DNA from: Anammoximicrobium sp032229885
GTDB taxonomy: Bacteria > Planctomycetota > Planctomycetia > Pirellulales > Pirellulaceae
Direction of reading: 5' to 3'
DNA length: 5,476 bases
NCBI GenBank assembly: GCA_032229885.1
Contig: JAVYAJ010000319.1
Span: 1-5,476, forward strand
The notes beneath the pieces are model-generated. The model saw nothing but the letters and a program-made list of their open reading frames with translations, was not told the DNA's origin and searched no databases. Positions 5,437-5,476 of the stretch are shown here, one piece after another. Made by a program: the position numbers and the translations under genes. Every line of letters starts with the position of its first letter. Positions within the stretch are counted from its first letter, which is position 1.

Positions 5437-5476
5437 GTTGGCCGAAGGCCATCACCAACGTAGCCTGGGGCAACGC
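5437..5476. repeat. Likely dispersed planctomycete repeat, cut by the window edge
   Basis: The segment contains the hairpin TGGCC (5439-5443) / GGCCA (5447-5451) around GAA. After it comes AACGTAGCCTGGGGCAACGC, whose CCTGGGG and GGCAACGC parts would fold with a CCCCAGG expected just beyond the edge. Its minus-strand translation, MAFGQHA, is a string I recall from spurious planctomycete predictions. It shares AACGTAG with the two 30-bp repeats. Without the next bases the full element cannot be confirmed. Confidence 0.45.

Larger units (their letters stand above)
5140..5476. other. Upstream intergenic region at the right edge
   Basis: I see no credible gene in these 337 bases. They hold the minus-strand promoter candidate, a two-tier stem-loop and, at the window edge, part of a likely dispersed repeat. 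The stretch from about 5285 to 5435 has no structure I can support. Open frames here translate to cysteine-, arginine- and histidine-rich products without a ribosome binding site. Confidence 0.55.

Noticed and set aside
4991..5473. A 160-codon minus-strand frame at the right edge
   Set aside because: It runs through a likely repeat, a stem-loop and the promoter candidate, and overlaps the start of the aldolase-like gene in another frame, with no ribosome binding site.

Overview
The window is GC-rich and most likely comes from a planctomycete (Planctomycetota, Pirellulales-like). This is inferred from the repertoire: an exported nitrilase-fold amidohydrolase, a Tat-exported dihydrodipicolinate-synthase-like protein, a DUF4432 epimerase-like protein, and short GC-rich intergenic repeats, one of which reads as 'GWKPRLR' on the complementary strand, a string I recall from spurious planctomycete protein predictions. 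No rRNA or marker gene is present, so the taxonomy is inference.

Layout, left to right. (1) A 5'-truncated plus-strand gene for a DUF4432 (aldose-1-epimerase-like) protein, 2-1024. (2) A 378-base intergenic region with two identical 30-bp palindromic repeats, a sigma70-type promoter candidate and an inverted repeat at its predicted start point. (3) An exported carbon-nitrogen hydrolase of 458 aa, 1403-2779, with a signal peptide, an N-terminal presumed beta-sandwich domain and an intact Glu-Lys-Cys triad. (4) A less GC-rich 261-base intergenic region with a hairpin and a tandem 9-bp repeat. (5) A two-gene, translationally coupled cassette, 3041-3731: a small basic protein overlapping by 50 bases a minimal MNT-type nucleotidyltransferase. 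(6) About 240 bases without a gene, then eight tandem heptamers (3975-4030) that run into the end of the next gene. (7) A minus-strand gene, 4018-5139, for a Tat-exported DHDPS/NAL-family protein that keeps the Schiff-base lysine but lacks other catalytic residues. (8) A 337-base upstream region with its promoter candidate, a two-tier stem-loop and a further repeat cut by the window edge.

The genes do not form one obvious pathway. The epimerase-like protein, the exported amidohydrolase and the exported aldolase-fold protein would fit sugar or nitrogen-compound catabolism, but each appears to have its own promoter. The nucleotidyltransferase cassette is the most system-like element: its gene overlap and very strong internal ribosome binding site suggest controlled stoichiometry, as in toxin-antitoxin-like pairs, but no such activity can be shown from sequence. 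Nothing here is clear proof of a new system. The best leads are that cassette, the residue-depleted exported aldolase, and the heptamer array that supplies a gene's stop codon.
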